Shown here in pieces: positions 63,728 to 64,000 of a stretch of DNA of 64,000 bases. Positions within the stretch are counted from its first letter, which is position 1. Every line of letters begins with the position of its first letter. The notes beneath the pieces were generated by a model. The model made no database searches, had not been told where the DNA came from, and saw only the letters and a list, made by a program, of their open reading frames with translations. Both the position numbers and the translations under genes were made by a program. Origin of the DNA: Parus major (taxonomy: Eukaryota > Chordata > Aves > Passeriformes > Paridae); NCBI RefSeq assembly GCF_001522545.3, contig NC_031768.1, forward strand, positions 99,918,214-99,982,213, written 5' to 3'.

Positions 63728-63847
63728 CATGTATCACCATGAAAACATGCTCATGAATTTCATGTTCTATGAAATTCAGTGTTTTTCTGGATCTTAGAAC
63801 TAAGTATCAGAAACAAGGGCACACACACTGTGTCTCAGACTCCAACA
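63728..63847 (-). repeat. Right arm of the 120-bp inverted repeat
   Basis: Reverse complement of 58095-58216, starting CATGTATCACCATG and ending GTCTCAGACTCCAACA. It begins 8 bp outside the right LTR edge. Its outer bases form a perfect hairpin with neighbouring sequence: GTTTTCATG (63723-63731) pairs with CATGAAAAC (63738-63746), which the left arm lacks. Confidence 0.9.
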
Positions 63848-64000
63848 CTGAGTTTCCTCTCTTTGCAGGGCAGGCACACTAATGGATATTGATGTACTTC
63901 TTCCTTTCTTTTCATGCAATGTTGCAGATCAAGTTAGAGACTTTTATTCTCATAGCTACTTCCTTCAATAAATTTGCAGTATTTTTTTCTGAGATGTTCT

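Larger units (their letters stand above)
1..64000 (+). other. NCAM2: Internal part of the NCAM2 gene (gene body, introns and exons)
   Basis: All seven recognisable coding exons lie on the + strand, in the order of the NCAM2 protein, and their codon phases join without a break. They cover Ig3, Ig4, Ig5 and the first half of FN3-1. NCAM2 is a GPI-anchored or single-pass homophilic cell adhesion protein of the immunoglobulin superfamily, prominent in olfactory axons and brain. It is distinguished from NCAM1 by peptides such as [32 protein letters not shown] and [23 protein letters not shown]. These match my memory of mammalian NCAM2 almost word for word, while NCAM1 differs clearly. Neither end of the gene is in the window, so it extends beyond both edges. 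Introns range from 681 bp to 17.2 kb, typical of this very large gene. Confidence 0.95.
57126..64000 (+). other. NCAM2: NCAM2 intron within FN3-1 (5' part), rich in antisense retroviral sequence
   Basis: At least 6.9 kb of a phase-1 intron starting with donor gtgagt. The first kilobase is plain. From 58095 to 63847 it is bracketed by a 120-bp inverted repeat and contains, from right to left, an antisense LTR, a Gag-like remnant split by another LTR, and an AT-rich tract of unclear origin (58217-61070). No further NCAM2 exon is visible. Confidence 0.8.

Noticed and set aside
1..64000. CRISPR arrays, operons, tRNA or rRNA genes
   Set aside because: No regularly spaced direct repeats, no cloverleaf-forming sequence and no prokaryotic gene organisation were seen.

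Overview
The window is vertebrate nuclear DNA, AT-rich and about 98% non-coding. The only gene I can support is a central part of NCAM2 (neural cell adhesion molecule 2, OCAM/RNCAM) on the + strand. Seven internal exons are recognisable by peptide similarity, AG/GT splice boundaries and perfectly matching codon phases. They total 1035 coding bases (345 codons). Their order is Ig3 (3442-3559, 8635-8795), Ig4 (17044-17189, 34383-34533), Ig5 (47680-47867, 48549-48645) and the first half of fibronectin III domain 1 (56952-57125). The start codon, signal peptide, Ig1-Ig2, the second half of FN3-1, FN3-2, the membrane anchor and both gene ends lie outside the window.

The organism is most likely a bird. 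The interspersed repeats are almost all short 3'-end fragments of CR1 LINEs plus retroviral LTRs, and no mammalian-type SINEs are seen. The ERVL-type LTR at 21147-22600 and the LTRs at 62169-63719 resemble families I associate with songbird genomes, so a passerine is my best guess. That part is inference from memory of repeat families.

Layout: 1-3441 is intron with two CR1 fragments. 3442-8795 holds the Ig3 exon pair around a 5.1 kb intron. 8796-17043 is intron with CR1 pieces at its end. 17044-34533 holds the Ig4 exon pair around a 17.2 kb intron, which carries a long antisense ERVL-type solo LTR and a CR1. This intron is in the position that holds the VASE mini-exon in the paralogue NCAM1. 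34534-47679 is intron with three CR1 copies. 47680-48645 holds the Ig5 exon pair, separated by only 681 bp. 48646-56951 is intron with one CR1. 56952-57125 is the FN3-1 exon.

From 57126 to the end is intron dominated by an antisense endogenous retrovirus block (about 61250-63719). It contains a 5' LTR, a broken Gag-like start with a myristoylation signal, and a second, different LTR inserted as a solo LTR with a 4-bp target duplication. A 120-bp inverted repeat brackets this block at 58095-58216 and 63728-63847.

No RNA genes, CRISPR arrays, operons or bacterial features are present. I did not find a new biological system. The most noteworthy structure is the nested retroviral block with its unexplained inverted flanking repeat.
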